A stretch of 64,000 bases of DNA from Streptococcus salivarius (lineage in GTDB: Bacteria; Bacillota; Bacilli; Lactobacillales; Streptococcaceae), in the NCBI RefSeq assembly GCF_000785515.1, contig NZ_CP009913.1, positions 710,001 to 774,000 on the forward strand. Direction: 5' to 3'. The notes under the pieces were generated by a model. It was not told the DNA's origin, ran no database searches, and saw only the letters and a list, made by a program, of their open reading frames with translations. Below are positions 53,938-63,168 of this stretch, one piece after another. The position numbers and the translations under genes are program-made. Each line of letters opens with the position of its first letter. The first letter of the stretch is position 1.

Positions 53938-54300
53938 ATGGCCTACCTCACCCCAGAAACCAGACGAAAACGACGAAAAGCCTTTTGCTTAATCATTGAA
54001 ATCATTTGTCTGGTTCATTTTGCAATCATTGTCCCGCGAGACCGGATTTTTACTCCTGAAAAATGGGCTCGTACTCCAGATTACATGCGCCATAAACTCA
54101 TGTGGAGTTTTCACCGGCAGTATCAGCTTGAGGGCATGACGAGAAAAGAAGTTGAGAAACTCTTGGGCAAGGGGAGTGATCTTCAAGGAAGTGTTGAGTA
54201 CAAGCTGAAGGACGATTGGATTGGTGGTTGGCGTGTTTACCATATTGACTATAAGCAAGACCGTGTGATTCGTGCCAAAGAAACCTGGCAAGACTGGTGA
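53938..54300 (+). CDS. Membrane-anchored protein with BamE/SmpA-like domain
   Basis: A 120-aa protein with an N-terminal basic head and one membrane helix (AFCLIIEIICLVHFAIIV). The following outer domain has LEGMTRKEVEKLLGKGSDLQG and WRVYHIDYKQDRVIRAKE, a helix-hairpin-strand pattern like the small SmpA/BamE-like fold. The Gly-Met-x-x-x-Glu-Val turn is typical. The function is unknown. It starts 4 bases after the previous gene and ends the small operon that begins at 52792. Confidence 0.65.
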   Translation: MAYLTPETRRKRRKAFCLIIEIICLVHFAIIVPRDRIFTPEKWARTPDYMRHKLMWSFHRQYQLEGMTRKEVEKLLGKGSDLQGSVEYKLKDDWIGGWRVYHIDYKQDRVIRAKETWQDW

Positions 54301-54403
54301 AAATGGGCTTTTTCTTCCCCTAAAAGTAGTATAATCAAGGTGTAAAGGTAATCGTTTTCAAAAGAACGAAGCTGTCTTTTGATTAGAAATGGAGGACAAA
54401 CTT

Positions 54404-55015
54404 ATGACCCTATTTATGTCTAAACTGATGAGCGGTATTATGGAACTGCTCATAGTCTCTGTCATTCCTTTTATCACTTGGTTAATTTGGAGCAGGAAAA
54501 AGGTCGGTTTCTTTGACTGGGTTGGGTTGAAGAAAGTTGAGAGTCAGAAGAAGAGGCAATTACTACTGACCATTTTGGGTATTAGTCTAGTTTTTCTTCT
54601 TTTTTCAATTATCGTCTTCGCTTGGTTCGACTCTAGCAAAACGGCCACAGCAGATTTTTCTGGAAAGGGAATTGGAGCTCTTCCTGCTATTCTAGCCTAC
54701 GCTATCTTAGGGACTGCCTTGCCAGAAGAAATCTTCTTTAGAGGTTTTCTATTAAAAAGGATGCAAGGAAAACTAGGATTTCTAGGAGCAAATCTGCTTC
54801 AGTCTCTCTTATTCGGTCTCATCCATGCACTTATGTTTATCCAAATAATTGGTTATCTAAAGGCTTTTGTTATCTTGGTCTTTATCAGTCTCATAGCTTA
54901 CATCTTTGGTGCTATCAATGAGAAGAAAGCAAATGGGTCCATTCTTCCTAGTGTCTTTATCCACGCCTTGGCCAATACGGTTGTAGGGTTGCTCTTTGCC
55001 TTCTCTCTCATTTAG
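54404..55015 (+). CDS. CPBP-family intramembrane protease
   Basis: A 203-aa membrane protein with about six hydrophobic segments. The signature Glu-Glu-x-x-x-Arg is in LPEEIFFRGF and the His motif in FGLIHALMFIQ, with FIHALANTVVG as the third. I chose ATG 54404, since GGAGGAC immediately precedes it, rather than the ATG at 54389 inside that site. It is shorter than the other three CPBP proteins here, lacking some N-terminal helix. Function by family only. Confidence 0.83.
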   Translation: MTLFMSKLMSGIMELLIVSVIPFITWLIWSRKKVGFFDWVGLKKVESQKKRQLLLTILGISLVFLLFSIIVFAWFDSSKTATADFSGKGIGALPAILAYAILGTALPEEIFFRGFLLKRMQGKLGFLGANLLQSLLFGLIHALMFIQIIGYLKAFVILVFISLIAYIFGAINEKKANGSILPSVFIHALANTVVGLLFAFSLI

Positions 55016-55041
55016 ATAAAATTATATAGAAGAAAGTTATC

Positions 55042-55683
55042 ATGGATGAATTAAAAGATATCAAACTTAAAAACTATCAGTACCTAAATGAGGTCGCTAT
55101 CAAGGGGGAGACGCTTTTCACGGGCTCCTCTCTCATGGAGCTTTTTCCCATTTGTGAAATCGCTAGGAGTAGAGGTATCGACGATATCATCTACAATCGG
55201 GGCATCAGTGGTTTGAATACGGATGAATTTCTCCAGCATATCCATCCTCTACTTTTGGATCTGCAACCGAGTAAGGTTTTCATCAATATCGGTACCAATG
55301 ACATGACCGAGGAGCCTTATGGAGATCAGTGGTTCCAACATATGACGGCAAATATCAGCCAAATTCTGGAGCAAACACTAGCTATATTGCCCCATACCAA
55401 GATTTACCTGATGGCTTTTTACCCAGCCAATCTTCATCTGCCTTGGCAGACCAAGGCTTCAATTCAGTGGATGAAACTGCGGACTCCTGAAAATCTTGAC
55501 CGCTGTAACCAGGCTCTTGAGGAAATTGCCAAAACCTATGGCTGCCACTTCATTAATTGTAATGCTGATTTGGTTGATGATAGAAAAGAGCAGAAGGCTG
55601 AGCACACCTATGACGGCGTCCACCTTTATGCCAATGCTTACTTAAAAGTCTTTGAAGTTCTGGAGCCATATCTCCTGCATTAA
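55042..55683 (+). CDS. SGNH/GDSL-family hydrolase
   Basis: A 213-aa hydrolase with the SGNH fold: block I is FTGSSLMELFP (Gly-Ser-Ser instead of the classic Gly-Asp-Ser), block III NIGTNDMTEE with the Asn, and block V DGVHLYANAY with Asp and His. No signal peptide is visible, so an acyl-ester or acetyl-ester hydrolase in the cytoplasm is likely. It starts 26 bases after the CPBP gene and could be cotranscribed. The substrate is unknown. Confidence 0.85.
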   Translation: MDELKDIKLKNYQYLNEVAIKGETLFTGSSLMELFPICEIARSRGIDDIIYNRGISGLNTDEFLQHIHPLLLDLQPSKVFINIGTNDMTEEPYGDQWFQHMTANISQILEQTLAILPHTKIYLMAFYPANLHLPWQTKASIQWMKLRTPENLDRCNQALEEIAKTYGCHFINCNADLVDDRKEQKAEHTYDGVHLYANAYLKVFEVLEPYLLH

Positions 55684-55778
55684 GAAAATATGAGAGAATT
55701 TCCAGTTCTTACTCGCTTTTTTCCCTTGATTACAGTACAATAGACGTCAAAAGTGAAAAATTGAAATGAGGTATCCCT

Positions 55779-56393
55779 ATGTGGAAATGGTTTAAACGAC
55801 TCATTGTCCTCGTCATTGTGCTCTTTTTTGCAGTGGCGGCTCTACTTATTCCGGACAAGATCGACAGTCAGGACCAATTAAAAAATGTATCAACACAAAC
55901 ATCCCTTGCTGATTTAGCCCAGGCTGGTATTGGTGGGGCGTCCCTTTCATCAGGCGGGGTTTCAACTGAGATTAATCTTGACAGTAATCAGTTTCGTCAA
56001 ATCCTAAAAGCAAGCATGGCTGATTCTAATGACGAGACCTTGCAAAACAGTAGCGTAGAGTTGAATGATTCCTATCTAACAGCTAAGGTTCCCGTATCTC
56101 TTGGGCCTATCGGATCAACATTTAGCCTTGATTTTACGGTCAGCACTAACAAGGAAGTCATCCTACTAGATTTGGCAGGTGCCCACCTGGGTCGCCTTCC
56201 AGTTCCAAAATCACTGGTTCTGCCTTACCTCAAGAAGAGCATTGCCCAGTCCAGCAGTGGTATTCGCATGGTTAACGACCAAATTCAGCTCAAGCTTCCA
56301 GAAATCGGCTATGAAATTGAGCAAGCCTCTGTGACCAATAGCAAGATGAAGGTTAAACTTAACATTCCGATTTCCTTGCCAACAAGTTGGTAA
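55779..56393 (+). CDS. YpmS-like (DUF2140) membrane-anchored protein
   Basis: A 204-aa protein with an N-terminal anchor (RLIVLVIVLFFAVAALLIPD) and an extracellular domain. NLDSNQFRQILKASMADSN, TAKVPVSLGPIGSTFSLDF and the C-terminal KVKLNIPISLPTSW match the YpmS/DUF2140 pattern. In Bacillus YpmS is encoded beside a lipase (YpmR), and here an SGNH hydrolase precedes it, the same pairing. Function is unknown. AATGAGGTATCC precedes the ATG. A terminator follows at once. Confidence 0.8.
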   Translation: MWKWFKRLIVLVIVLFFAVAALLIPDKIDSQDQLKNVSTQTSLADLAQAGIGGASLSSGGVSTEINLDSNQFRQILKASMADSNDETLQNSSVELNDSYLTAKVPVSLGPIGSTFSLDFTVSTNKEVILLDLAGAHLGRLPVPKSLVLPYLKKSIAQSSSGIRMVNDQIQLKLPEIGYEIEQASVTNSKMKVKLNIPISLPTSW

Positions 56394-56410
56394 TCTATAA
56401 TGAATCTTTC

Positions 56411-56442
56411 AAAACAAGTCCAGACTATGGACTTGTTTTTTG
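56411..56442 (+). terminator. Terminator after the YpmS-like gene
   Basis: CAAGTCC and GGACTTG (56415-56421 / 56429-56435), extended by AAAA/TTTT, form an 11-bp stem followed by a T run. Confidence 0.8.
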
Positions 56443-56633
56443 ATACCTTCACTTCTAAACTAAGAAAGTTAAAAAAATTCTTGAAATAATAGCTTTAAAT
56501 CCCTCAATCCCCTAGAAAATGAGCTTTTCCTATGCTATCATAAGATTGTAAAATTGATAAGCGTCTGACACTCATTGAAAAAGAGTTATTTCACTGAGTT
56601 AAAGAGTTTTAGGATAGTAGTTAGGAGGAAAAA

Positions 56634-58295
56634 ATGGACGCTTTAAAATATATCACACCCAAATTTTTTACCACCATCAGGAATTATTCTAAGGGCCAGT
56701 TTCTCAAGGACCTGATTGCAGGAGTTATCGTGGCTATCATTGCTCTCCCCTTGTCGATTGCCCTTGCCATTGCCTCTGGTGTCAATCCCGAACAAGGTCT
56801 TTACACAGCAGTAGTTGCAGGCTTTTTTATTTCTTTTTTGGGAGGTAGTCGGGTTCAGATTGGTGGACCTACCGCAGCCTTCGTTGTCATCATCTATGGC
56901 ATCATCGCCCAGTATGGTATGGCTGGTTTGACCCTTGCCACGCTCATGGCGGGACTCATGCTTATTATCATGGGACTCCTGCGTTTTGGTGACCTGATCA
57001 AGTTCATTCCCAAAACCATCACACTTGGTTTTACCTTGGGGATAGCTGTTGGGATTATGGCTGGACAGGTTAAAGATTTCCTGGGCCTTGAGATGAAGTC
57101 CGTGCCAGCTGAGTTCTTAGAAAAACTTCTAGCTTATGGGAAGCATCTTTCAAGTATTAGCTGGCCGACACTTGCAATTGGTATCTTGGCCCTAGTCATT
57201 CAAATCTTTTGGCCACGCCTTTCTCAGAAAATTCCGGGGTCTTTGGTTGCAATTATTGTGACCACAGCCATCGTAGCTTTTGGTCATCTCCCAGTCAAAA
57301 CCATCGGTGATCTTTACACCATCAAAGCAGGACTTCCAAGTTTCACAGTTCCTGACCTATCATTTTCTTTGATTCGTCAAATGATGTCGCCAGCCTTCAC
57401 CATTGCCATACTAGCAGCCATTGAATCCCTACTTTCTTGCGTTGTTTCAGACGGGATGATTGGTGGTAATCATCGCTCTAATGCTGAATTGATTGGCCAA
57501 GGTGTTGGGAATATCATGTCAGCCCTCTTTGGCGGGATTCCTGCAACGGGTGCCATCGCCCGTACCGCAGCCAATGTCAAAAATGGAGGACGGACACCAG
57601 TAGCGGGGATGGTTCATGCCCTTACCTTGCTTCTGATTTTACTCTTTCTCATGCCTTATGCCTCATTGATTCCTATGACCTGTTTGGCCTCAATCCTAAT
57701 GATTGTCGGTTATAACATGAGCGGTTGGCGTACTGTCGTTCGTATGATTCAACGTGCTCCTAAGAGTGACGTAGCAGTCCTTATCGTAACCTTTATCTTA
57801 ACCGTTTTCTTTGACCTAGTGGTTGCCATCGAATTTGGTATGGTCCTAGCAGCCTTCCTCTTCCTCAAACGCATGTCAGACGTGGCTCAAATTCGTCAGT
57901 GGGTGGACAAGGAAAATCTGGACGATCCAGTTTTGTCCGAGGACAGCGACTTGAAACAAGTCCCTAAAAATGCAGTCGTATATGAAATCTTCGGTGCCCT
58001 CTTCTTTGGTGCAGCCAATAATTTCTTGAATGTTATCAATGACGATGGTAAGAATGTCCTTATCCTACGCATGCGCAACGTTCCAGCCATGGATATCTCT
58101 GGTCTGGATGCCCTTGAGGAAACGCTTGCTATCTGCCAAAAACGTGGCATGACCTTGCTTCTTTCTCACGTTAACGCCCAACCCTACCGAGTTCTCGAAA
58201 AATCAGGCTTCATCCAGACTATCGGTCCAGATAATATCTGCGAGTCGACGGACCAAGCCCTTGAAAAAGCAGTAGCCTTGGCAAAAGAAGCCTAG
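56634..58295 (+). CDS. SulP-family anion transporter with STAS domain
   Basis: A 553-aa transporter with about ten to twelve membrane helices. FLKDLIAGVIVAIIALPLSIALAIASG is the SulP signature, followed by VQIGGPTAAFVVI and IPATGAIARTAANVKNGGRTPVAG. Residues about 440-553 are a cytoplasmic STAS domain (VILRMRNVPAMDISGLDALEE-type NVLILRMRNVPAMD). Members carry sulfate, bicarbonate or other anions; the substrate is unknown here. GTTAGGAGGAAAAA precedes the ATG. It is monocistronic with its own terminator. Confidence 0.92.
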   Translation: MDALKYITPKFFTTIRNYSKGQFLKDLIAGVIVAIIALPLSIALAIASGVNPEQGLYTAVVAGFFISFLGGSRVQIGGPTAAFVVIIYGIIAQYGMAGLTLATLMAGLMLIIMGLLRFGDLIKFIPKTITLGFTLGIAVGIMAGQVKDFLGLEMKSVPAEFLEKLLAYGKHLSSISWPTLAIGILALVIQIFWPRLSQKIPGSLVAIIVTTAIVAFGHLPVKTIGDLYTIKAGLPSFTVPDLSFSLIRQMMSPAFTIAILAAIESLLSCVVSDGMIGGNHRSNAELIGQGVGNIMSALFGGIPATGAIARTAANVKNGGRTPVAGMVHALTLLLILLFLMPYASLIPMTCLASILMIVGYNMSGWRTVVRMIQRAPKSDVAVLIVTFILTVFFDLVVAIEFGMVLAAFLFLKRMSDVAQIRQWVDKENLDDPVLSEDSDLKQVPKNAVVYEIFGALFFGAANNFLNVINDDGKNVLILRMRNVPAMDISGLDALEETLAICQKRGMTLLLSHVNAQPYRVLEKSGFIQTIGPDNICESTDQALEKAVALAKEA

Positions 58296-58319
58296 AAAAT
58301 TTCATTTAGCACAAGAAGA

Positions 58320-58350
58320 AAAAGCCAGTTCAACTGAACTTGGCTTTTTA
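58320..58350. terminator. Bidirectional terminator between SulP and DUF1980 genes
   Basis: AGCCAGTTC and GAACTTGGCT form a stem with a one-base bulge, with T runs on both strands. It lies between convergent genes. Confidence 0.75.
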
Positions 58351-59163
58351 AAATACGCGATAAACATAAGGGTTGTCAGGCTGACCGACCTCTTTGACCT
58401 CAGTCAAATTGAGGATAGGCAGGCTCTGTTTGAGATTTTGATAGTAATCCACAGTGATGGTACCAGTGACTTTTACCCAGGTATTATCCTTGAAGGTTTG
58501 GTCACTTCCTCTCGTCGCCAGTCCGTAAACACCTGAATCGGCGATACAGTGGATAATACCGAAACGGAAGATGAACTGATAACCCTTGGTCTGTGGGTCA
58601 TTGTAAACAAAGCCGGTATAGGTGACCTTCTTGCCCACAAAATCGTTAGGATAGAGGTAGATGAGCTCCATAACTTCCATGTAATTTTCCGTGGTAATCT
58701 GGATGGTCTCATGTCCCTTGTACTTGGTTAGCTCCTTGGTCATCTCCTTCTCATAAGCTGAGGAGGTGAAGTAGGAGCTGGTGTCCGGCTTCAAGTACTG
58801 GATGGTCGTTCCCTCTTGGTCGGCCTGATTAGGATCACTCCCTGCCGCCAGTGGAAAATGATACCCCTTAGCTGATACGGTATTAGCATCCAGAGTCACC
58901 GTTGGCACCAAGAGCCCCGTAAGGACTGGAAAGGCCAAGAGAACGATGCTGGCTACCTTGGCTACTCGACCTGACAAATGCGAGTGAACCTTCATCTGCT
59001 TCATCCAAACAATGAGTTGAACCACAGCAAGGATAAAGGAAAGCACCATGGAAATGTAGGCCAAGTAGGAGTAGTGGATATTAATGTACTGGTTGAGCTT
59101 GCCAGAAACTTGCAAGTACATGACCAGCTCAAAATACCCAGATAAGATGAGAAAACGTAACAT
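58348..59163 (-). CDS. DUF1980/TIGR03943 family permease partner
   Basis: A 271-aa membrane protein. About four N-terminal helices (ILSGYFELVMYLQVSGKL; YISMVLSFILAVVQLIVW; ASIVLLAFPVLTGLLVP) are followed by a soluble extracellular domain (YMEVMELIYLYPNDFVGKKVTYTGFVYNDPQT; RFGIIHCIADSGVYG). This matches the DUF1980/TIGR03943 family that pairs with COG0701 permeases. The ATG overlaps the stop of the permease gene by one base. A possible metal or small-molecule role is suggested for this pair in other Firmicutes but not proven. Confidence 0.85.
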   Translation of the reverse strand: MLRFLILSGYFELVMYLQVSGKLNQYINIHYSYLAYISMVLSFILAVVQLIVWMKQMKVHSHLSGRVAKVASIVLLAFPVLTGLLVPTVTLDANTVSAKGYHFPLAAGSDPNQADQEGTTIQYLKPDTSSYFTSSAYEKEMTKELTKYKGHETIQITTENYMEVMELIYLYPNDFVGKKVTYTGFVYNDPQTKGYQFIFRFGIIHCIADSGVYGLATRGSDQTFKDNTWVKVTGTITVDYYQNLKQSLPILNLTEVKEVGQPDNPYVYRVF

Positions 59164-60065
59164 TAAATCACCCCCAATACCAGACAGTAAATGATTGTCA
59201 CCAGACTTGCGGTTCCTACGAAGAGACCAACAAAGCGTGTCTTAAACTGGTGTTTCATCATGATTAGGTTCTTGATATCAACCATAGGACCAATGATGAG
59301 AAAGGCCACCGTTGGTGCCACTCCAAAACTAGAGAGCAAGGAAGCCCCGATAAAGGCATCCGCCTCCGAACACAGTGAGAGGATAAAGGCCAAAAGCATC
59401 ATGATGAGGATGGCTGTCACCGAATTGTGCCCGATTGTCGTAAGAATACGGGTAGGTAGGTAGGTCTGCATTCCTGCGGCCACCAGGCTCCCGAAAATCA
59501 GGTAACGCCCAGTGTCGAAAAATTCATCTACCGCATGAATCAAGGCTTGAAAAACTTTCTTACCAGCTGACAAACCACTATAGTCGTGCACATGACTGAC
59601 CTTACGATTGTCCTTAAGAATCTGGTCATCCACCACAAAGCCCAGCAAGATTCCCAAAATCATGGCAATCAAGAAAGCTCCGAGAAAACGTAAAATCACG
59701 TAGTACCAAGAGTTCCCAAAGGCCGTATAGGTCGCAAAAAGAACGACTGGATTAATGATAGGAGCTGTTGCCATGAAAGGAATAGCCGTGTAGCTAGGCA
59801 CTTTTTTCTCTAAAAAGCGCGTGATAATGGGAACAATCCCACACTCACAAGAAGGGAAAATAAAACCAATTAGAGTTCCAAAGAGAATAGCCAGGACCTT
59901 GTTTTTCGGCAGGAAGTTTTGGACCTTTTCAGGGGTCACGAAGACTTCGATAAAGCCAGACAAGATGCTTCCCAGTAAAACGAAGGGCAGGGCTTCGATA
60001 ATAATAGATAGAAAAACTGCCAGAAGCTGCAAAACGCTATCTGGTAGTTGATGAAAAATAGCCAT
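59163..60065 (-). CDS. COG0701/DUF318 permease
   Basis: A 300-aa membrane protein with about eight helices. PSCECGIVPIITRFLEKKVPSYTAIPFMATAP is the conserved block, including the Cys-Glu-Cys, and CSEADAFIGASLLSSFGVAPTVAFL a second. The Cys-x-Cys pair could bind metal or a thiol ligand. It is second in a minus-strand operon after a 43-aa ORF, before the DUF1980 gene. What it carries is unknown. Confidence 0.85.
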   Translation of the reverse strand: MAIFHQLPDSVLQLLAVFLSIIIEALPFVLLGSILSGFIEVFVTPEKVQNFLPKNKVLAILFGTLIGFIFPSCECGIVPIITRFLEKKVPSYTAIPFMATAPIINPVVLFATYTAFGNSWYYVILRFLGAFLIAMILGILLGFVVDDQILKDNRKVSHVHDYSGLSAGKKVFQALIHAVDEFFDTGRYLIFGSLVAAGMQTYLPTRILTTIGHNSVTAILIMMLLAFILSLCSEADAFIGASLLSSFGVAPTVAFLIIGPMVDIKNLIMMKHQFKTRFVGLFVGTASLVTIIYCLVLGVI

Positions 60066-60070
60066 AACTA

Positions 60071-60202
60071 TTATTTCTTCTTATCTTCTTGAAGACGTTT
60101 GTCCTTCTTAGGATCAGTTCCCGCCTTCTCAAAATCAGGGATAGCTGCAAAAGATGCCATCATGCTTTCAAGTTCATTTGTTTTTTTCTGAATAACCGCC
60201 AT
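60071..60202 (-). CDS. 43-aa conserved small protein (SPJ_0845-like)
   Basis: A 43-residue, highly charged peptide: MAVIQKKTNELESMMASFAA, then IPDFEKAGTDPKKDK and a Lys-rich end. It resembles the small streptococcal proteins annotated as SPJ_0845 family, of unknown function. TCGGAGGC lies 8 bases before the ATG at 60202. It is the first coding gene after the tandem structured leader and precedes the permease by 5 bases, so it may be a leader-coupled small protein. Confidence 0.65.
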   Translation of the reverse strand: MAVIQKKTNELESMMASFAAIPDFEKAGTDPKKDKRLQEDKKK

Positions 60203-60212
60203 AAAAAGCCTC

Positions 60213-60433
60213 CGAGTTTAAATAAGATACTAAGGGCGTCATTTCTAAGAGAAAATTAGGGCATCAGACGAAGAAGCTCTGCTTCTAGGAAGATGCATCT
60301 ATTTTCCGAAAGAAATAGCCCGAGTTCAGTTGCAATAAGATACTAAGGGCGTCATTTCTGACAGAAAATTAGGGCATCAGACGAAGAAGCTTTGCTTCTA
60401 GGAAGATGCATCTATTTTCCGAAAGAAATAGCC
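60213..60433 (-). repeat. Two tandem ~100-nt structured repeats in a probable 5' leader
   Basis: Copies at 60221-60320 and 60334-60433 are 97 percent identical (three changes, all in loop positions) with a 113-base period. Each folds into one long hairpin: GGGC/GCCC, ATTTCT/AGAAAT, AAAAT/ATTTT, GCATC/GATGC and AGAAGC/GCTTCT pair in order, with internal loops between. A minus-strand -10 element lies upstream at 60457-60462 and the 43-aa gene's ribosome-binding site directly downstream, so both copies should be transcribed as leader. Alternatives are a dispersed BOX/RUP-type element. I recognise no known riboswitch class. Confidence 0.75.
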
Positions 60434-60456
60434 CCTAACAATAGGTTTACCTTTCT

Positions 60457-60462
60457 ATTATA
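60457..60462 (-). promoter_or_regulatory. -10 element of the permease operon
   Basis: TATAAT on the minus strand (60457-60462), followed by the structured leader. The start point should be near 60450; I do not see a good -35. Confidence 0.45.
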
Positions 60463-60527
60463 CTACCTCTTGCTTAAAAATTCTCGCTTCAGCTACAAGG
60501 TTTTCTACCCAAGCAAATCTCCTATCG

Positions 60528-60544
60528 TGGTATAATAGAACTTA
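60528..60544 (+). promoter_or_regulatory. Extended -10 promoter at the tex start codon
   Basis: TGGTATAAT (60528-60536) is a perfect extended -10 and its start point, 7 bases on, falls at 60543-60544, the A of the tex ATG. There is no Shine-Dalgarno sequence, so a leaderless tex mRNA is likely. Confidence 0.6.
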
Positions 60545-62676
60545 TGGAAAATCGTAATTTAGAGACATTGGCTCAGGAATTGGGCCTAAAAAAACAACAA
60601 GTTGAAACAGTTTTGGAATTGACCGCAGAAGGCAATACCATTCCTTTCATTGCCCGTTACCGTAAGGAAAAAACAGGCAATCTGGATGAAACGCAAATCA
60701 AGGCTATCATTGATATGGACAAGTCCTTGACTACTCTTCAAGACCGCAAGGAAACGGTTTTGGCTAAGATCGAGGCACAGGGCAAATTGACTGACCAACT
60801 CAAGGCAGCCATTGAAGCGGCTGAAAAGTTGGCAGACGTGGAAGAACTCTACCTTCCCTATAAGGAAAAACGCCGCACCAAAGCGACTATTGCCCGTGAA
60901 GCAGGTCTTTTCCCCTTGGCTCGTCTTATCTTGCAAAATAGTCCCAACCTCAAGGCTGAAGCTGAAAAGCTGACATCTGAAGTCTTTCCAACATTTGATA
61001 AGGCTCTTGCGGGTGCTGTGGACATTTTGATTGAGGCCTTTTCTGAGGACAATAGCTTGCGCTCTTGGACCTACAACGAAATCTGGAACAACAGTGACAT
61101 CACTTCAACCCTCAAGGATCAATCGCTGGATGAAAAAGAAACTTTCAAGATTTACTATGATTTTGAGGATAAGGTGTCTAAACTTCAAGGTTACCGTACG
61201 TTAGCCCTTAACCGTGGTGAGAAACTAGGCGTTATTAAGGTAAGTTTTAAGCACAATCTTGAGAAAATGCACCGTTTCTACAGTGCTCGTTTCAAACAAA
61301 AAAATGACTATATCGAGGAAGTTATCAATCAATCTCTCAAGAAGAAAATCATTCCAGCTATGGAGCGTCGTATCCGAAGCGAATTGACTGAAGCAGCAGA
61401 AGATGGTGCGATTCAACTTTTCTCTCAAAATCTTCGAAGCCTCCTTCTAGTATCGCCACTTAAAGGCAAGATGGTACTTGGTTTTGACCCAGCCTTTCGT
61501 ACGGGGGCTAAGTTGGCCGTGGTTGACCAAACTGGTAAGCTCATTACAACGCAAGTGATCTATCCAGTAGCTCCAGCAAGTCAGGCTAAAATCGCACAGG
61601 CTAAAAAAGACTTGGCTGACCTCATCAAAAAGTATGCCATTGAGATTATTGCGATCGGTAATGGAACAGCAAGCCGTGAAAGTGAAGCTTTTGTGGCAGA
61701 AGTCCTCAAGGATTTCCCAGAAACTTCTTATGTCATTGTCAATGAAAGTGGTGCCTCTGTCTACTCTGCATCAGAGTTGGCTCGTCATGAGTTTCCAGAT
61801 TTGACGGTTGAAAAACGCTCTGCCATTTCTATTGCCCGTCGTCTCCAAGACCCATTGGCCGAGTTGGTTAAGATTGACCCTAAATCAATCGGAGTAGGCC
61901 AATACCAGCACGATGTTAGCCAGAAGAAACTGTCTGAAAATCTTGATTTCGTCGTTGATACCGTGGTTAACCAAGTCGGTGTCAATGTCAATACGGCAAG
62001 TAGTACCCTCTTGTCACACGTGTCAGGACTCAACAAGACCATCTCTGAAAATATCGTCGCCTACCGTGAGGAAAATGGTGAGATTGTATCACGTGCTGAA
62101 ATCAAAAAGGTCCCACGTCTCGGTGCCAAAGCCTTCGAACAAGCAGCTGGTTTCCTCCGTATCCCAAATGCCAAGAATATCTTGGATAATACAGGGGTCC
62201 ACCCAGAGTCTTACCCAGCGGTAAAAGACCTCTTCAAGCAGTTGGATATCACAGATTTGGACGACTCTGCCAAAGAGAAATTGAAGGCTCTTAATCTTAA
62301 AGAAACAGCAGAAGAGCTAGGGCTTGGACAGGAAACCCTTAAAGATATCATCGCTGACCTTTTGAAACCAGGTCGTGACCTCCGTGATGATTTTGAAGCA
62401 CCAGTGCTTCGTCAGGATGTTCTTGAACTCAAAGACTTGTCAGTCGGACAAAAACTTGAAGGGACAGTCCGAAATGTTGTGGACTTTGGTGCCTTTGTGG
62501 ATATCGGTGTCCATGAGGATGGACTTATCCATATCTCTGAGATGAGCAAGAGCTTCGTTAACCACCCAAGTCAGGTCGTTTCTGTTGGGGATTTGGTTAC
62601 CGTGTGGGTATCAAAAGTTGATTTGGAGCATGAAAAACTTAACCTCTCCTTGGTGAATCCACGTGAATCTAACTGA
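60544..62676 (+). CDS. tex: Tex family RNA-binding transcription accessory protein
   Basis: A 710-aa Tex protein. The order fits the family: N-terminal helical domains ([20 protein letters not shown]), a YqgF/RuvX-like domain with [15 protein letters not shown], helix-hairpin-helix repeats ([36 protein letters not shown]) and a C-terminal S1 RNA-binding domain ([26 protein letters not shown]). Tex relatives bind nucleic acids and affect transcription and gene expression broadly. The start is at ATG 60544 immediately after the promoter. The last 14 bases overlap the sprT start. Confidence 0.95.
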   Translation: MENRNLETLAQELGLKKQQVETVLELTAEGNTIPFIARYRKEKTGNLDETQIKAIIDMDKSLTTLQDRKETVLAKIEAQGKLTDQLKAAIEAAEKLADVEELYLPYKEKRRTKATIAREAGLFPLARLILQNSPNLKAEAEKLTSEVFPTFDKALAGAVDILIEAFSEDNSLRSWTYNEIWNNSDITSTLKDQSLDEKETFKIYYDFEDKVSKLQGYRTLALNRGEKLGVIKVSFKHNLEKMHRFYSARFKQKNDYIEEVINQSLKKKIIPAMERRIRSELTEAAEDGAIQLFSQNLRSLLLVSPLKGKMVLGFDPAFRTGAKLAVVDQTGKLITTQVIYPVAPASQAKIAQAKKDLADLIKKYAIEIIAIGNGTASRESEAFVAEVLKDFPETSYVIVNESGASVYSASELARHEFPDLTVEKRSAISIARRLQDPLAELVKIDPKSIGVGQYQHDVSQKKLSENLDFVVDTVVNQVGVNVNTASSTLLSHVSGLNKTISENIVAYREENGEIVSRAEIKKVPRLGAKAFEQAAGFLRIPNAKNILDNTGVHPESYPAVKDLFKQLDITDLDDSAKEKLKALNLKETAEELGLGQETLKDIIADLLKPGRDLRDDFEAPVLRQDVLELKDLSVGQKLEGTVRNVVDFGAFVDIGVHEDGLIHISEMSKSFVNHPSQVVSVGDLVTVWVSKVDLEHEKLNLSLVNPRESN

Positions 62677-63103
62677 TTATGTTAAGACTGTTTCTATAGA
62701 AGATTTTGGCTGGGAATTTAAACATCAAGCCTTGTGGAACAAGCGTCTCCGGACCACTGGAGGGCGGTTTTTTCCCAAGGATGGACACTTAGATTTCAAC
62801 CCAAAACTCTATGAGGAACATGGTCTTGAGACCTTTCGAAAAATCGTCCGCCACGAGCTTTGTCATTATCACCTTTATTTTCAAGGTAAGGGCTACAAGC
62901 ATGTTGATAGAGATTTTAAGGACTTACTAGCCAAGGTTGAAGGCCTTAGATACGCTCCAAAGATGCAAGGTCAAAAGGAGAAGTACTACCTCTATCAGTG
63001 CCAATCTTGTGGTCATATCTACCGTCGCAAACGCCGTGTCAATACACAGAAGTTTGGATGCGGTCTGTGTCGAGGCAAGCTCATTTTTCTAAATCAGTCC
63101 TAG
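62663..63103 (+). CDS. SprT-family zinc metalloprotease-like protein
   Basis: A 146-aa SprT domain protein: the metal motif is His64-Glu-Leu-Cys-His68 (RHELCHYH), and two C-terminal CxxC pairs (CQSC, CGLC) form a zinc ribbon. It starts at GTG 62663 inside the last codons of tex ([17 protein letters not shown] is the usual SprT start), so translation is coupled. The substrate is unknown; eukaryotic SPRTN relatives act on DNA-protein crosslinks. A terminator follows. Confidence 0.9.
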   Translation: MNLTDYVKTVSIEDFGWEFKHQALWNKRLRTTGGRFFPKDGHLDFNPKLYEEHGLETFRKIVRHELCHYHLYFQGKGYKHVDRDFKDLLAKVEGLRYAPKMQGQKEKYYLYQCQSCGHIYRRKRRVNTQKFGCGLCRGKLIFLNQS

Positions 63104-63117
63104 GGCTGATTTTTTTA
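63092..63117 (+). terminator. Terminator after sprT
   Basis: AATCAG...CTGATT with an inner CCTAGG palindrome, followed by seven T. Confidence 0.8.
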
Positions 63118-63168
63118 ATTTAAAAAAATCATATAATTAAATCAAAGAAATGATGGGAGAAGAAGACC

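Noticed and set aside
60213-60433. Tandem repeat as an insertion sequence or CRISPR
   Set aside because: There is no open reading frame inside and only two directly adjacent copies, so neither fits. A dispersed BOX/RUP-type repeat remains possible.
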